This document shows positions 26,732-37,211 of a DNA stretch of 54,881 nt, piece by piece (position 1 is the stretch's first letter; every line of letters begins with the position of its first letter). Below the pieces are notes generated by a model. It was not told where the DNA came from. It did not search any database and worked only from the letters and a program-made list of their open reading frames with translations. The stretch is from Rhizobium sp. (GTDB lineage: Bacteria > Pseudomonadota > Alphaproteobacteria > Rhizobiales > Rhizobiaceae), in the NCBI GenBank assembly GCA_028290545.1, contig JAQGJP010000006.1:1-54881 (forward strand), read 5' to 3'. Made by a program: the position numbers and the translations under genes.

Positions 26732-28633
26732 CTATTCGCCTGACTTCGGCAGGGCCCGTTGGAAAAGCCGGGACAGCCGCCCCGCGAAGTCACGCGGATT
26801 CGACGGTTTGTCACCATCCAGTATCCTTGCCTCGTCGAGAAGCAACCAGGCTGAATCCTTTCGGAAACCGTCATCATCAAGCGCTGCGATTGCCTTGACG
26901 AGGAAATGTTCGGCGTTGATTTCCAGGACCGGCTTTTCAGCGGTCTGCAAACGCCCCGCTCCCTGAAGCAGTTTTTCAAGTTGGCGGTCGAGTCCATGCT
27001 CGGACGCCACCAGGCAGGATGCGCTTTCCGTCAGGCGATCGGATACGCGAACATCCGAGATCTCGTCAGCCAGCGTCTCCTTTGCAAAACCGATAAAGGC
27101 AACGACCTCCGCCGAAGCGTCTGCATTTTTCTCCGGCGCCTTGCCGTCAGCGGTCGCTATCTGATCAAGGTCGGCAAAGCCTTGCGTAACCGACTTGAAC
27201 GCCTTGCCCTCAAAATCCGGCGCATTCTGCACCCAGAAACTATCGACGGGATCGGTGAGCAGGAGCACCTCGATTCCACGTGCACGATAGCCTTCGATCT
27301 GGGGGGAGTCTTTGATCTGAGCGAGATTGCTGCCCGTCAGGTAGTAGATCGCCGTCTGCCCATCCCTGATGTCGCGCGCATAGTCGGCGAGCGAGCGATA
27401 ACCGTCGCCGGAGGCAGTGGTTCGGAAGCGCGACAGGCTCAGCAACTGGGCCCGGCGCTCCGAATCGTCATAGAGGCCTTCCTTGAGTACGGTGCCGAAC
27501 GCTTCCCAGATTTTCAGGAATGCCTCGCTATCGGTTTCGGCAAGTTTCTCCATGGCCGACAGGATTCGGCTGGTGACGCCCTTGCGGATCGCGGCAAGGA
27601 TCGGGCTCTCCTGGATCATCTCTCTGGAAATGTTGAGCGGGAGATCCGCCGTATCGATGATGCCGCGCACGAATCGCAGATAACGCGGCAACAGTTCCGC
27701 CTCGTCGGTGATGAAGACGCGCTTTACATAGAGCTTCATGCGCCCCTTGCGATCCGGATCGAAGAGGTCAAACGGCTGCGATCCGGGCACGAACGCCAGC
27801 GCCGTGTATTCGTGCCGGCCTTCCGCACGGAAATGGACGTTCAGCGCCGGATCATCATACTGTCCCGAAATGCCACGGTAGAAATCGGTATATTCCTCGG
27901 CGGTGATGTCATTCCTGGATTTCGTCCAAAGCGCCTTGCCATCCGTGACCGAGGTCGGCTCGGCATCGGCTTTGTCGCTGATCTGGATCGGCACGGGGAC
28001 ATGACCGGACTGTTCCCGGATAATGCGCTCCACCGTCCATTTGCTGGCATAGGTCCTGGCATCGTCCATCAGGTGCAGGATGACGCGCGTGCCTCTCGCC
28101 GGTGCCTGATCGAGGTCAGCCTCGGCGATCGAGTAGCTGCCCTTGCCATCGGATGACCAGAGCCAGGCCTCCTCCGTTCCAGCTTTCCGGGAGACGACGT
28201 CAACGCGCTCGGCCACCATGAACGAGGAATAGAAGCCGACACCGAACTGCCCGATCAGTTCGGCGCCCTCGCTCGCTTTGGCCGCCTCGATGCGCTCCAT
28301 GAACGCGCGCGTTCCCGAGCGCGCGATCGTGCCGAGCGCATCGATCAGTTCAACGCGACTCATGCCGATGCCGTTGTCCTCGACCGTCAGGCGATTTTGT
28401 TCCTCGCTCAGGGACACCAGAATTCGGGCGGGCGAATCGTCCGGCAACAATTGCGGCGAGGCTATTGCCTCATAACGCAGCTTTTCACAGGCATCGGCGG
28501 CGTTCGAGATCAGTTCCCGCAGGAAGACATCCTTGTCCGAATAGACGGAGTGAACCATCATGTAGAGAAGGCGGCTGACATCCGCTTCAAACGTGTGTTG
28601 CTCGGCGGGTTTTTCGAAAGTTGTCGTCGTCAT
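26732..28633 (-). CDS. htpG: Molecular chaperone HtpG (Hsp90)
   Basis: A 633-aa cytoplasmic ATP-dependent chaperone. The GHKL ATPase signatures are clear: ELISNAADACEKLRY near residue 40, DNGIGMSRVELIDALGTIA near 85 and GQFGVGFYSSFMVAERV near 124. The middle domain has MKLYVKRVFITDEAELLPRYLRFVRG split across two conserved stretches, and a C-terminal dimerisation domain follows. Length is typical. A sigma-32-like promoter lies 38 bp upstream (28671-28699), which suits a heat-shock gene. It is monocistronic, and the sRNA gene follows on the same strand. Confidence 0.97.
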   Translation of the reverse strand: MTTTTFEKPAEQHTFEADVSRLLYMMVHSVYSDKDVFLRELISNAADACEKLRYEAIASPQLLPDDSPARILVSLSEEQNRLTVEDNGIGMSRVELIDALGTIARSGTRAFMERIEAAKASEGAELIGQFGVGFYSSFMVAERVDVVSRKAGTEEAWLWSSDGKGSYSIAEADLDQAPARGTRVILHLMDDARTYASKWTVERIIREQSGHVPVPIQISDKADAEPTSVTDGKALWTKSRNDITAEEYTDFYRGISGQYDDPALNVHFRAEGRHEYTALAFVPGSQPFDLFDPDRKGRMKLYVKRVFITDEAELLPRYLRFVRGIIDTADLPLNISREMIQESPILAAIRKGVTSRILSAMEKLAETDSEAFLKIWEAFGTVLKEGLYDDSERRAQLLSLSRFRTTASGDGYRSLADYARDIRDGQTAIYYLTGSNLAQIKDSPQIEGYRARGIEVLLLTDPVDSFWVQNAPDFEGKAFKSVTQGFADLDQIATADGKAPEKNADASAEVVAFIGFAKETLADEISDVRVSDRLTESASCLVASEHGLDRQLEKLLQGAGRLQTAEKPVLEINAEHFLVKAIAALDDDGFRKDSAWLLLDEARILDGDKPSNPRDFAGRLSRLFQRALPKSGE

Positions 28634-28670
28634 GATATCGACCTCTGCATACTGTCTAAAATCGCCGCAG

Positions 28671-28699
28671 AAATGGAGCGTTTATCGCACGTATTCAAG
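28671..28699 (-). promoter_or_regulatory. Sigma-32 (RpoH)-type promoter of htpG
   Basis: On the minus strand CTTGAA (28694-28699) is followed after 15 bp by CTCCATTT (28671-28678). The heat-shock consensus is CTTGAAA then CCCCATNT at similar spacing, so the match is close. Transcription would start near 28664, about 30 bp before the htpG start codon. Confidence 0.7.
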
Positions 28700-28870
28700 A
28701 CCGGAAACGCCGCCCTCGTGGGAAAGTTTGTACAATCGCGGGCTTTGCAACGGCGCGATCTTTCGTCGCCGACAGTGGCGACCAGATGATATTGCCAAAG
28801 CCAGGCTCTCATGAAAGACTGATTACCGGGCAGGATCATCTCAACGACAACAAACTGGGAGGAATTTTCA

Positions 28871-29443
28871 ATGACATCCGTAACTCTGCATCCCTCGATC
28901 GACGGTGGCATCAAGGCCGGCAGCGGCTCTTTTGCCGGTGGGACCCTGTCGTGCCTCTGCACGAGCAAGACCGTGCGTCTGAAGGTCAAGGGCGATGTTG
29001 CGCACAATCACGCCTGCGGCTGCACCAAGTGCTGGAAGCCAGATGGAGCGATAGTCTCGGTCGTCGCCGTCACAGGATCCGACAATATCGAAGTGCTTGA
29101 GAATGGCGACAAGCTCGCCGTGGTGGATCCCTCGGCGTTGATCCAGCGGCACGCCTGCAAGGAATGCGGCGTCCACATGCATGGACCGGTCGTACGCGAC
29201 CATGCCTTCAAAGGCCTGTCCTTCATCCATCCGGAGCGCTTCGCCGAGAGCGGTTCGGCGGCACCCGGCTTTGCCGCCTTCGTGTCGTCGGTCATCGAAT
29301 CCGGCGTCAGTCCGTCGAGGATGGACGGCATCCGCGCCCGCTTCAGGGAATTGGGTCTTGAGCCCTATGATTGCCTCAACCCGGCGCTGATGGATTATCT
29401 GGCGACAGTGGCCGCCAAGAACGCCGGCACATTCAAGGAATAG
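28871..29443 (+). CDS. gfa: S-(hydroxymethyl)glutathione synthase (glutathione-dependent formaldehyde-activating enzyme)
   Basis: Gfa speeds the condensation of formaldehyde with glutathione, feeding formaldehyde detoxification. The 190-aa length is typical, and the zinc-binding cysteines of the Gfa fold are visible: LSCLCTS near residue 27, [11 protein letters not shown] near 48 and HACKECGVH near 94. GGGAGGAATTTTCA before ATG 28871 is a strong ribosome site. The usual partner, glutathione-dependent formaldehyde dehydrogenase, is not in the window. The 237 bp upstream (28634-28870) hold the htpG promoter and probably gfa's own; no other gene is seen. Confidence 0.95.
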   Translation: MTSVTLHPSIDGGIKAGSGSFAGGTLSCLCTSKTVRLKVKGDVAHNHACGCTKCWKPDGAIVSVVAVTGSDNIEVLENGDKLAVVDPSALIQRHACKECGVHMHGPVVRDHAFKGLSFIHPERFAESGSAAPGFAAFVSSVIESGVSPSRMDGIRARFRELGLEPYDCLNPALMDYLATVAAKNAGTFKE

Positions 29444-29456
29444 CGCAAACAAGAGC

Positions 29457-29482
29457 GGGCGAGGTTGGACCTCGCCCTATTC
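29457..29482 (+). terminator. Probable terminator after gfa (perhaps bidirectional)
   Basis: A perfect 9-bp stem (GGGCGAGGT 29457-29465, ACCTCGCCC 29469-29477) with loop TGG follows the gfa stop by 13 bp. The trailing sequence is TATTCC, a weak T-tract. It lies between convergent genes and could serve both. Confidence 0.6.
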
Positions 29483-29492
29483 CTCCATTGTG

Positions 29493-30149
29493 TTATTTCA
29501 GATTGTTGCGACGCTCGATTTCTTCTGCCGACGGGTCCTGAAGTGCGAACGAACCAGTCTTCACCGCACCGGCGGGTTGATAATGAGCCAGTATCACGCC
29601 AGTCGGGAAACTGCGGGTTTCCACGAGCTTGAGCGCTGCCGGCACTGTTCCGTTGTCGAACAATCGTTTGCCCTTGCCGAGCAGCAGCGGAAAGATCAAC
29701 AGCCGGAACTCATCGATCAGGTTGTTCTCGAGCAACGTCTGGATCAGATCGCTTGAACCTTGGATCAAAAGATCAGGGCCATCGCTTTTCTTGAGCTCAA
29801 CAAGCCTTGAGACCACATCGTGGCCGAGCGACTGGCTGTTTTTCCATTGAAGTTCCGGGTTGGCGCGGGTCGCGACATATTTCGTGACGCTGTTGAAGAG
29901 TTGCGCGATCGGCTCTTCGGCACCCGCCTTGGGCCAGTGTGCCGCGAAAATCTCATAGGTCTTGCGACCGAGAAGCAGGTCGAACGGCCTGTCGAAGAGC
30001 TCGCCCATTGCGCCACCGAGGGCCTCGTCGAAATAATGGAACGTCCATCCGCCAAAGGCAAAACCGCCGGTTGGGTCCTCTTCAGGGCCCCCGGGGGCCT
30101 GCATGACGCCGTCGAGGCTGACAAACACCGCTGCAATGATCGTTCGCAT
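29493..30149 (-). CDS. Dihydrofolate reductase family protein (RibD C-terminal-like)
   Basis: A 218-aa protein of the DHFR/RibD_C fold (YyaP/YwjB-like): AVFVSLDGVMQAPGGPEED at the start, FDLLLGRKTYEIFAAHWP near residue 55 and DLLIQGSSDLIQTLLENNLI near 124. Members bind NADPH, but the physiological substrate is generally unknown. AAGGAGATAGTC directly before ATG 30149 decides the start; the open frame continues into tgt as an artefact. It is the last gene of the minus-strand run, 101 bp after tgt. Confidence 0.88.
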   Translation of the reverse strand: MRTIIAAVFVSLDGVMQAPGGPEEDPTGGFAFGGWTFHYFDEALGGAMGELFDRPFDLLLGRKTYEIFAAHWPKAGAEEPIAQLFNSVTKYVATRANPELQWKNSQSLGHDVVSRLVELKKSDGPDLLIQGSSDLIQTLLENNLIDEFRLLIFPLLLGKGKRLFDNGTVPAALKLVETRSFPTGVILAHYQPAGAVKTGSFALQDPSAEEIERRNNLK

Positions 30150-30250
30150 GACTATCTCCTTAAACGTGAGCTCGAATATGAGGCTCTGCATCAAGGACGT
30201 CACGGAAATTCGTCTGCCGACAAAGTCGCCAGCATTTTTCGCGGCAAAAA

Positions 30251-31381
30251 TCAGACAGGTTCGAGATCGCCCCGCGCCCAGCTTTCCCGGGTTTCGGCCA
30301 TGAAATCGGCAAAGCGCTGTTCCTCGATCGCCTTGCGGATGCCGCTCATCAGGTCCTGGTAATAGCTGAGATTGTTCCACGAAAGCAGCATGCCGCCGAG
30401 CGCCTCGCCGGAGCGCACCAGATGGTGGAGATAGGCGCGGGAATAATCGCGTGCCGCCGGGCAGGAGGATTCCTCGTCGAGCGGCCGCATGTCCTCGGCA
30501 TGCCGGGCATTGCGGATATTGACCTTGCCGCGCCGGGTGAATGCCAGTCCATGCCGCCCGGAACGGGTCGGCATCACGCAATCGAACATGTCGATGCCAC
30601 GCGCCACGGATTTGATGATATCGTCGGGCGTGCCGACGCCCATCAGGTAGCGCGGCTTTTCTGCCGGCAGATGCGGATTGACCGTGTCGATCATCTCCAG
30701 CATCACGTTCTGGGGCTCGCCGACCGCAAGCCCGCCGATCGCATAGCCCTTGAGGTCGAGTGCCCTCAGTGCCTCGGCGCTTTTGACCCGCAACTCAGGC
30801 TGGTCGCCCCCCTGGACGATGCCGAACATCGCCTTGCCTGGCTGGCTGCCGAAAGCCACCTTGCAGCGCTCCGCCCAGCGGACGGACATTTCCATCGCAC
30901 GCTCGATTTCCTTCGGCTCGGCCGGCAGCGCCAGGCATTCGTCGAGTTGCATCTGAATATCGGAACCGAGCAGCCCCTGGATTTCCATCGATCGCTCCGG
31001 CGACATATGGTGCATGGAGCCATCTAGAAAGCTCTTGAAGGTCACGCCCTTCTCATCGAGCTTGCGCAGCGCGGACAGTGACATGACCTGGAAGCCGCCG
31101 CTGTCGGTAAGGATAGGATGCTGCCAGCGGATCAGTTCGTGCAGGCCGCCGAGACGGGCGATTCGCTCCGGGCCGGGCCGCAGCATCAGGTGATAGGTGT
31201 TGCCGAGGATGATATCGGCACCCGTCTCGCGAACCTGGTCGAGATACATGGCCTTGACCGTGCCGACGGTTCCGACCGGCATGAAAGCCGGCGTTCGGAT
31301 CGAACCGCGCGGCATGGTGATCTCGCCGCGCCGGGCCTTGCCATCGGTCTTCAGGAGCTGGAACTTGAATTCGGTGTGCAT
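30251..31381 (-). CDS. tgt: tRNA-guanine transglycosylase
   Basis: Tgt swaps guanine-34 for preQ1 in tRNAs with GUN anticodons, en route to queuosine. The 376-aa protein has the substrate Asp in [12 protein letters not shown] near residue 93 and the nucleophile Asp in [17 protein letters not shown] near 265. The zinc site is odd: at the positions of E. coli C302, C304, C307 and H333 this protein has Ser305, Cys307, Ala310 and Asn336, so three of four ligands are missing while [13 protein letters not shown] around them is intact. The start ATG at 31381 overlaps the queA stop by 1 nt (TGATG), coupling the two queuosine genes. Confidence 0.95.
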   Translation of the reverse strand: MHTEFKFQLLKTDGKARRGEITMPRGSIRTPAFMPVGTVGTVKAMYLDQVRETGADIILGNTYHLMLRPGPERIARLGGLHELIRWQHPILTDSGGFQVMSLSALRKLDEKGVTFKSFLDGSMHHMSPERSMEIQGLLGSDIQMQLDECLALPAEPKEIERAMEMSVRWAERCKVAFGSQPGKAMFGIVQGGDQPELRVKSAEALRALDLKGYAIGGLAVGEPQNVMLEMIDTVNPHLPAEKPRYLMGVGTPDDIIKSVARGIDMFDCVMPTRSGRHGLAFTRRGKVNIRNARHAEDMRPLDEESSCPAARDYSRAYLHHLVRSGEALGGMLLSWNNLSYYQDLMSGIRKAIEEQRFADFMAETRESWARGDLEPV

Positions 31382-32460
31382 CAGTTTTTCCGTGTCAGCA
31401 GGCTGGCATCGCCGTAGGAATAGAAGCGATAGCCGGATTTTATGGCATGCGAATAGGCCGCACGCATCATGTCGAGGCCGCAAAAAGCCGACACCAGCAT
31501 GAACAGCGTCGAGCGCGGCAGGTGGAAATTCGTCATCAGCCGGTCGACCACCTTGAAACGATAGCCCGGCGTGATGAAAATATTGGTATTGCCCGACCAG
31601 GCCTGCAGGCGACCATCGTCGTCCGCCGCACTTTCGAGCAGACGCAAGGACGTCGTGCCAACCGAGACGATGCGGTTGCCGCGTGCCCTGGCCGCATTCA
31701 GCGCGTCCGCCGTCGCCTGGTCGATATGTCCTGTCTCGTAATGCATCAGATGATCGGACGTATCGTCGGCCTTCATCGGCAGGAAGGTGCCGGCGCCGAC
31801 ATGCAGCGTCACGAAGCGGCGCTCTATTCCCTTTTTATCCAGTTTCTCAAACAGTTCCGGCGTGAAGTGAAGACCCGCAGTGGGCGCTGCGACAGCCCCC
31901 TCTTCCCTTGCGTAAATCGTCTGGTAATCGGCCCTGTCCTGCGGGTCTTCCGGGCGCTTGGAGGCGATATAGGGCGGCAGCGGGATATGGCCGACGGCGT
32001 CAATCGCTTCGTCCAATGCCGGGCCTGAAAGATCGAAGCCGAGCGTTACCTCGCCCGCCTCACCCTTCTCCATGATCGTCGCATCGAGCGCGCCGAGCAG
32101 GCAGGCATTGCCCGCATGGCCGAACTGCAGCCGGTCGCCCGGCTTGATGCGCTTGCCCGGCCGGGCAAAAGCCTTCCAGACACTGGCGCCCGTGCGCATA
32201 TGCAGCGTCACCGAGACCGGCACGATGCTCTCGTCCCGGATGCGTATGCCTTCGAGCTGTGCAGGGATCACCTTGGTGTCGTTGAAGACCAGCACATCGC
32301 CTGGATCAAGCAGATCGGCGAGATCGCCGACGCTGCGATCGGCAAGCTCCGGGGGGGTGTCGGGATCGACGGTCAGCAGGCGTGCGGAATCACGCGGCGA
32401 CGCCGGCCGCAGCGCAATCCGCTCGTCGGGGAGCTCGAAATCGAAAAGGTCTACGCGCAT
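31381..32460 (-). CDS. queA: S-adenosylmethionine:tRNA ribosyltransferase-isomerase
   Basis: QueA transfers and rearranges the ribosyl part of SAM onto preQ1-tRNA to give epoxyqueuosine. The 359-aa length is typical. It begins [20 protein letters not shown], with [14 protein letters not shown] near residue 56, [16 protein letters not shown] near 193 and [20 protein letters not shown] near 311. It directly precedes tgt, with a 1-nt overlap. The 102 bp before it (32461-32562) contain a GC-rich inverted repeat, possibly a processing or pausing site within the operon. Confidence 0.97.
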   Translation of the reverse strand: MRVDLFDFELPDERIALRPASPRDSARLLTVDPDTPPELADRSVGDLADLLDPGDVLVFNDTKVIPAQLEGIRIRDESIVPVSVTLHMRTGASVWKAFARPGKRIKPGDRLQFGHAGNACLLGALDATIMEKGEAGEVTLGFDLSGPALDEAIDAVGHIPLPPYIASKRPEDPQDRADYQTIYAREEGAVAAPTAGLHFTPELFEKLDKKGIERRFVTLHVGAGTFLPMKADDTSDHLMHYETGHIDQATADALNAARARGNRIVSVGTTSLRLLESAADDDGRLQAWSGNTNIFITPGYRFKVVDRLMTNFHLPRSTLFMLVSAFCGLDMMRAAYSHAIKSGYRFYSYGDASLLTRKN

Positions 32461-32562
32461 TATGAACTCTCGACCTCACCCTTGGTAAGGGCGGGGGTTA
32501 TTCCAAATGAAAACCGCCCCCGCGATTAGACGCGGAGGCGGCTGATGTCCATAAAAAAGCGA

Positions 32563-33078
32563 TCAGGCAGCGACGTCGGCAGCAACCTTCATCGAGACGA
32601 TTTCATCCGGATCGACGACCGGTTCGCCCTTCTTGATCTTGTCGACAATTTCCATGCCTTCCAGCACCTGACCCCAGACGGAGTACTGCTTGTTGAGCCA
32701 TGGTGAATCGGCCAGGCAGATGAAGAACTGCGAATTGGCGGAATTCGGAGCCTGCGAACGGGCCATCGAGCAGGTGCCGCGCAGATGGCTGATCGCGGAG
32801 AATTCAGCATTCAGGTCCGGCTTGTCGGAGCCGCCCATGCCGGCGCGGCGCGGATCGAAGGACTTGCCGCCCTTCTTGCCATATTGCACGTCGCCCGTCT
32901 GCGCCATGAAATCGTTGATGACGCGGTGGAAGACCACGCCGTCATAGGCGCCTTCGCGCGCCAGTTCCTTGATGCGCGCCACATGCAGCGGCGCAACTTC
33001 CGGCATCAGCTGGATGACGACCTTGCCCTTGGTGGTTTCCAGGATGATGGTGTTTTCGGGATCCTTGATCTCGGCCAA
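32563..33078 (-). CDS. Cytoplasmic peptidyl-prolyl isomerase, cyclophilin type
   Basis: A 171-aa cyclophilin catalysing cis-trans proline isomerisation. The family core is seen as FHRVINDFMAQTGD near residue 56, GTCSMARSQAPNSANSQFFI near 100 and WGQVLEGMEIVDKI near 134. It has no signal peptide, unlike its neighbour. The start is taken as TTG 33078 because AAGGAG sits 7 nt upstream and gives MAEIKDPENTIILET, the normal cyclophilin start; the longer frame from 33129 would overlap the gap to the next gene. Paralogous with the exported cyclophilin 52 bp upstream. Confidence 0.92.
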   Translation of the reverse strand: MAEIKDPENTIILETTKGKVVIQLMPEVAPLHVARIKELAREGAYDGVVFHRVINDFMAQTGDVQYGKKGGKSFDPRRAGMGGSDKPDLNAEFSAISHLRGTCSMARSQAPNSANSQFFICLADSPWLNKQYSVWGQVLEGMEIVDKIKKGEPVVDPDEIVSMKVAADVAA

Positions 33079-33130
33079 TTGAATTCTCCTTGTTTGTAAG
33101 CTGTCTCTTGTAATTCGCGGAAATACCACG

Positions 33131-33697
33131 TTATCTTCCGACGGTGACCTTGATCATGCGGTCTGGATCGGTGACTGCGCCATTGTTGTCGTTGTCACCG
33201 CGCTTGATCTTGTCGACGTACTCCATGCCGGAAACAACCTTGCCGACGACGGTATACTGGCCGTTGAGGAAATCGCCCGGCGCGAACATGATGAAGAACT
33301 GCGAGTTGGCGGAATTCGGATCCTGCGAACGGGCCATTCCGACGATGCCGCGCTGGAACGGCACATTGGAGAATTCGGCGGGCAGGTCGGGCTGGTCCGA
33401 GCCACCCATGCCGGCACTGCCCGGCTGGAAGTTCTTTTCCATATTGCCGAATTTCACATCGCCGGTCTGAGCCATGAAACCTTCCATCACACGGTGGAAG
33501 GCGACATTGTCATATTCACCCTTCGCGGCCAGATCCTTGATACGCGCCACATGCTTTGGAGCGACATCGGGCATCAATTGGATCACCACCGGTCCGTCCT
33601 TGAGCTGGATGGTGATCTCGTTAGGATTGGCGAATGCCTGGGTGGCGAGGCCGATCAACATCAAGGCACCGGCGGCGATGGATTTCAGGAAGGTCAT
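33131..33697 (-). CDS. Periplasmic peptidyl-prolyl isomerase, cyclophilin type
   Basis: A 188-aa cyclophilin with a clear signal peptide (MTFLKSIAAGALMLIGLATQ, cleavage near AFA-NP). The catalytic core FHRVMEGFMAQTGD near residue 70 and GIVGMARSQDPNSANSQFFI near 114 is intact. It should fold proline-containing proteins in the periplasm. It stands in tandem with the cytoplasmic copy, a coaD-ppi-ppi-queA-tgt layout common in rhizobia. The two copies probably arose by duplication (inference from similarity and adjacency). Confidence 0.94.
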   Translation of the reverse strand: MTFLKSIAAGALMLIGLATQAFANPNEITIQLKDGPVVIQLMPDVAPKHVARIKDLAAKGEYDNVAFHRVMEGFMAQTGDVKFGNMEKNFQPGSAGMGGSDQPDLPAEFSNVPFQRGIVGMARSQDPNSANSQFFIMFAPGDFLNGQYTVVGKVVSGMEYVDKIKRGDNDNNGAVTDPDRMIKVTVGR

Positions 33698-33724
33698 GAA
33701 AGCTCCGTTATATGTTGAGGGCGT

Positions 33725-34219
33725 TCAGCGTTTGCGTTTGGTTTGCAGCGCCTCAAGCACTGGTTTGGGCACGAATGCGCTGACATCGCCGCCCATGGCC
33801 GCGATCTGCCGCACCAATGTGGCGGTTATCGGCCGCGAGGCCGTGCCTGCCGGCAGGAACAACGTCTGGACATCGGGGGCCATCTGCCGGTTCATCCCCG
33901 CCATCTGCATTTCGTAGTCGAGATCCGTTCCATCGCGCAATCCGCGGATCAGCACTTTGGTTCCATGGGCGCGAGCAGCATGGACGACCAGATTATCGAA
34001 CGAGACGACATCGACATCGGCGCTGCGGCCCGGCAGAACCTCGCTCAGGGACTTGCGGATCAGTTCGGCGCGTTCGTCAAACGAGAAGAGCGGGGTCTTC
34101 CCCGGATGGATGCCGATGCCGACGACCACTTTCGCGGCGATGTTCAGCGCCTGCAGGAGGACGTCCAGATGCCCGTTGGTCATCGGATCGAAGGAGCCGG
34201 GATAGAAGGCTTTGGTCAT
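33725..34219 (-). CDS. coaD: Phosphopantetheine adenylyltransferase
   Basis: CoaD makes dephospho-CoA from 4'-phosphopantetheine and ATP, the penultimate step to coenzyme A. The 164-aa protein begins [20 protein letters not shown], with the TNGH nucleotidyl-transfer motif, and has [20 protein letters not shown] near residue 89 and the ISSTxVR-equivalent [15 protein letters not shown]. The frame opens further upstream (34336), but ATG 34219 gives the family start. It is the first gene of the minus-strand block, so the operon promoter should lie in 34220-34330. Confidence 0.96.
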   Translation of the reverse strand: MTKAFYPGSFDPMTNGHLDVLLQALNIAAKVVVGIGIHPGKTPLFSFDERAELIRKSLSEVLPGRSADVDVVSFDNLVVHAARAHGTKVLIRGLRDGTDLDYEMQMAGMNRQMAPDVQTLFLPAGTASRPITATLVRQIAAMGGDVSAFVPKPVLEALQTKRKR

Positions 34220-34501
34220 GTTCTGCCTGCGGAAAAAATATTCGCGCCTTTTGTCATGGAAGCCGCGCGCATGCAACTGGATTCCGGCTGTATCGGTCAA
34301 GCTGCCGGAAACCTGAACCGCAGATGAACGCGCCATTCAGAGCCGTGTCACGGTGCGCGTGCTTATATAACGTCAAGTTCGGAGAGCAGCGAAACATCAA
34401 CAAGAAACGCCTGTTCCCAAGGAAACACAGGCCAGGTGCAGAAAATGGAACAACAGTTCCCACGAAGCACACCCGGCAGCGAAACGGAAGGATGGACGAC
34501 G

Positions 34502-34639
34502 ATGATGTACTTGACGCTGACCCTGATGGCAGGCCTGATTTCCGTTATGTTCGTAGCCACCGCAGTTTCGTCCGTCGTCAATGCAGTGCGTGAGAGTTAC
34601 GCCGCGCGTGACGCTCTTTCGCGCCGTGCCGCAGTCTGA
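34502..34639 (+). CDS. Small single-span membrane protein, 45 aa, unknown
   Basis: A short frame with GGAAGGA at 34486-34492 ahead of ATG 34502. The product has one N-terminal hydrophobic helix (LTLTLMAGLISVMFVATAVS) and a polar helical tail rich in Arg/Ala (VRESYAARDALSRRAAV). I do not recognise a family. A real gene is supported by the ribosome site, the membrane-helix composition and the strong terminator 68 bp downstream. The frame can extend to 34436, but without a ribosome site. It lies divergent from coaD. Confidence 0.6.
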   Translation: MMYLTLTLMAGLISVMFVATAVSSVVNAVRESYAARDALSRRAAV

Positions 34640-34662
34640 TCAGAATTTCGACCTCCCCCCAG

Positions 34663-34742
34663 GCGCGGGCGTCCCTCCCCTCCCCGCTGGCCCGCGCTTA
34701 TCGTGGAAACCGGACGGCCATCCCCTGCCCGTCCGGTTTTTT
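34663..34742 (+). terminator. Double hairpin ending in a T-run after the 45-aa gene
   Basis: An upstream 8-bp stem (GCGCGGGC 34663-34670, GCCCGCGC 34690-34697) precedes a perfect 11-bp stem (34707-34717/34729-34739) followed by six Ts. The second is a strong intrinsic terminator on the plus strand. Confidence 0.9.
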
Positions 34743-35036
34743 CGCGATCATGATCGGTAACATGCTCTTATTCGAAATAAATATGGTTATCCGGTCATAA
34801 GTGGGATTAATATCCCGGCACGGCATCTGGCCGATGCGCCATAAGTAGGGTGCGGCGTACCGTTGACGGCGAAGTCGGCGCGGTCGATGCTTTAATGCCG
34901 ATGCTCGGTGGCCAGGGCGATGGGCGCAGAGCTGGAGTAGGTCATTGACCGGAAAAGAAATCCACGCCATTCTCATTTATCTTTCGCGCCTCCACATCGC
35001 GCCTCCAAAATCTTAACGATATTTAAAACCCTTGCA
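34743..35036. other. Intergenic region before lexA, no gene seen
   Basis: About 290 bp with no supported coding frame. It contains two short palindromes: CGATCATGATCG (34745-34756) and GGGAT-TAAT-ATCCC (34803-34816). The right end becomes AT-rich approaching the lexA promoter. A small open frame on the minus strand runs through the terminator and is not credible. Confidence 0.4.
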
Positions 35037-35077
35037 GAACATAACTGGAACATATAGTGTTTGTTCCAGATTTGTTT
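35037..35077. promoter_or_regulatory. lexA promoter with LexA (SOS) boxes
   Basis: GAAC-N7-GAAC at 35037-35051 is the exact reverse complement of the alphaproteobacterial SOS box GTTC-N7-GTTC. A second, one-mismatch copy on the plus strand, GTTC-N7-GTTT, lies at 35063-35077. A TATAGT -10-like box (35053-35058) sits between them. This is the expected layout for LexA autorepression. Confidence 0.85.
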
Positions 35078-35098
35078 CGCGATTCTGCGAGGGCACCG

Positions 35099-35818
35099 AT
35101 GCTGACGAAAAAACAACAAGAACTTCTGCTCTTTATTCACGAGCGCATGAAGGAATCCGGCGTACCGCCGTCATTCGATGAAATGAAGGACGCGCTCGAC
35201 TTGGCGTCGAAATCCGGAATTCACCGTTTGATCACGGCACTGGAGGAGCGCGGCTTCATCCGCCGCCTTCCGAACCGGGCGCGAGCGCTCGAGGTCATCA
35301 AGTTGCCGGAGGCCTATTCCCCGAGCATAAGGCCGCCGCAAAAGGGTTTTTCGCCCAGCGTGATCGAGGGGTCGCTCGGCAAGGCGCCGCCTGTCCCGCA
35401 GCCCAAACCCGCCGCCAATGATTCCTTTTCCGATTCGGTGGCAATTCCGGTCATGGGACGGATCGCTGCGGGTGTGCCGATTTCGGCGATCCAGAACACC
35501 ACGCATGAGATTTCGGTGCCCGCCGGGATGATCGGCAGCGGCGAACACTATGCCCTGGAGGTCAAGGGCGACTCGATGATCGATGCCGGAATTCTCGATG
35601 GCGATACCGTCATCATCCGCAACGGCAGCACCGCGAGCCCAGGCGATATCGTCGTGGCGCTGGTGGACGACGAGGAAGCAACACTGAAGCGCTTTCGCCG
35701 CAAGGGTGCCTCGATTGCCCTCGAAGCCGCCAATCCGGCCTATGAGACCCGTATTTTCGGGCCCGACCGGGTCAAGGTTCAGGGCAAGCTGGTCGGTTTG
35801 ATCCGCCGTTACCACTGA
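35099..35818 (+). CDS. lexA: SOS repressor LexA
   Basis: LexA represses DNA-damage genes until RecA-ssDNA triggers self-cleavage. The 239-aa protein has an N-terminal winged helix ([17 protein letters not shown]), the Ala-Gly cleavage site in [10 protein letters not shown] near residue 125, and the Ser/Lys dyad in [10 protein letters not shown] near 160 and ATLKRF near 198. ATG 35099 with GAGGG 6 nt upstream is preferred; a GTG at 35057 lies inside the operator. Two LexA boxes precede it. In many rhizobia lexA is next to comEC; here GDP-fucose genes follow instead. Confidence 0.96.
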   Translation: MLTKKQQELLLFIHERMKESGVPPSFDEMKDALDLASKSGIHRLITALEERGFIRRLPNRARALEVIKLPEAYSPSIRPPQKGFSPSVIEGSLGKAPPVPQPKPAANDSFSDSVAIPVMGRIAAGVPISAIQNTTHEISVPAGMIGSGEHYALEVKGDSMIDAGILDGDTVIIRNGSTASPGDIVVALVDDEEATLKRFRRKGASIALEAANPAYETRIFGPDRVKVQGKLVGLIRRYH

Positions 35819-37206
<1,388 letters not shown>

Positions 37207-37211
37207 TTGCC

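Noticed and set aside
26533..26898. Small plus-strand frame whose repeated GGGAGGAGG could be read as ribosome sites
   Set aside because: The three repeats lie in hairpin loops and the T-run follows the stem only on the minus strand, so they are the anti-SD motifs of a minus-strand sRNA.
26906..28156. 416-codon plus-strand frame opposite htpG
   Set aside because: Shadow frame; the HtpG sequence on the other strand is complete.
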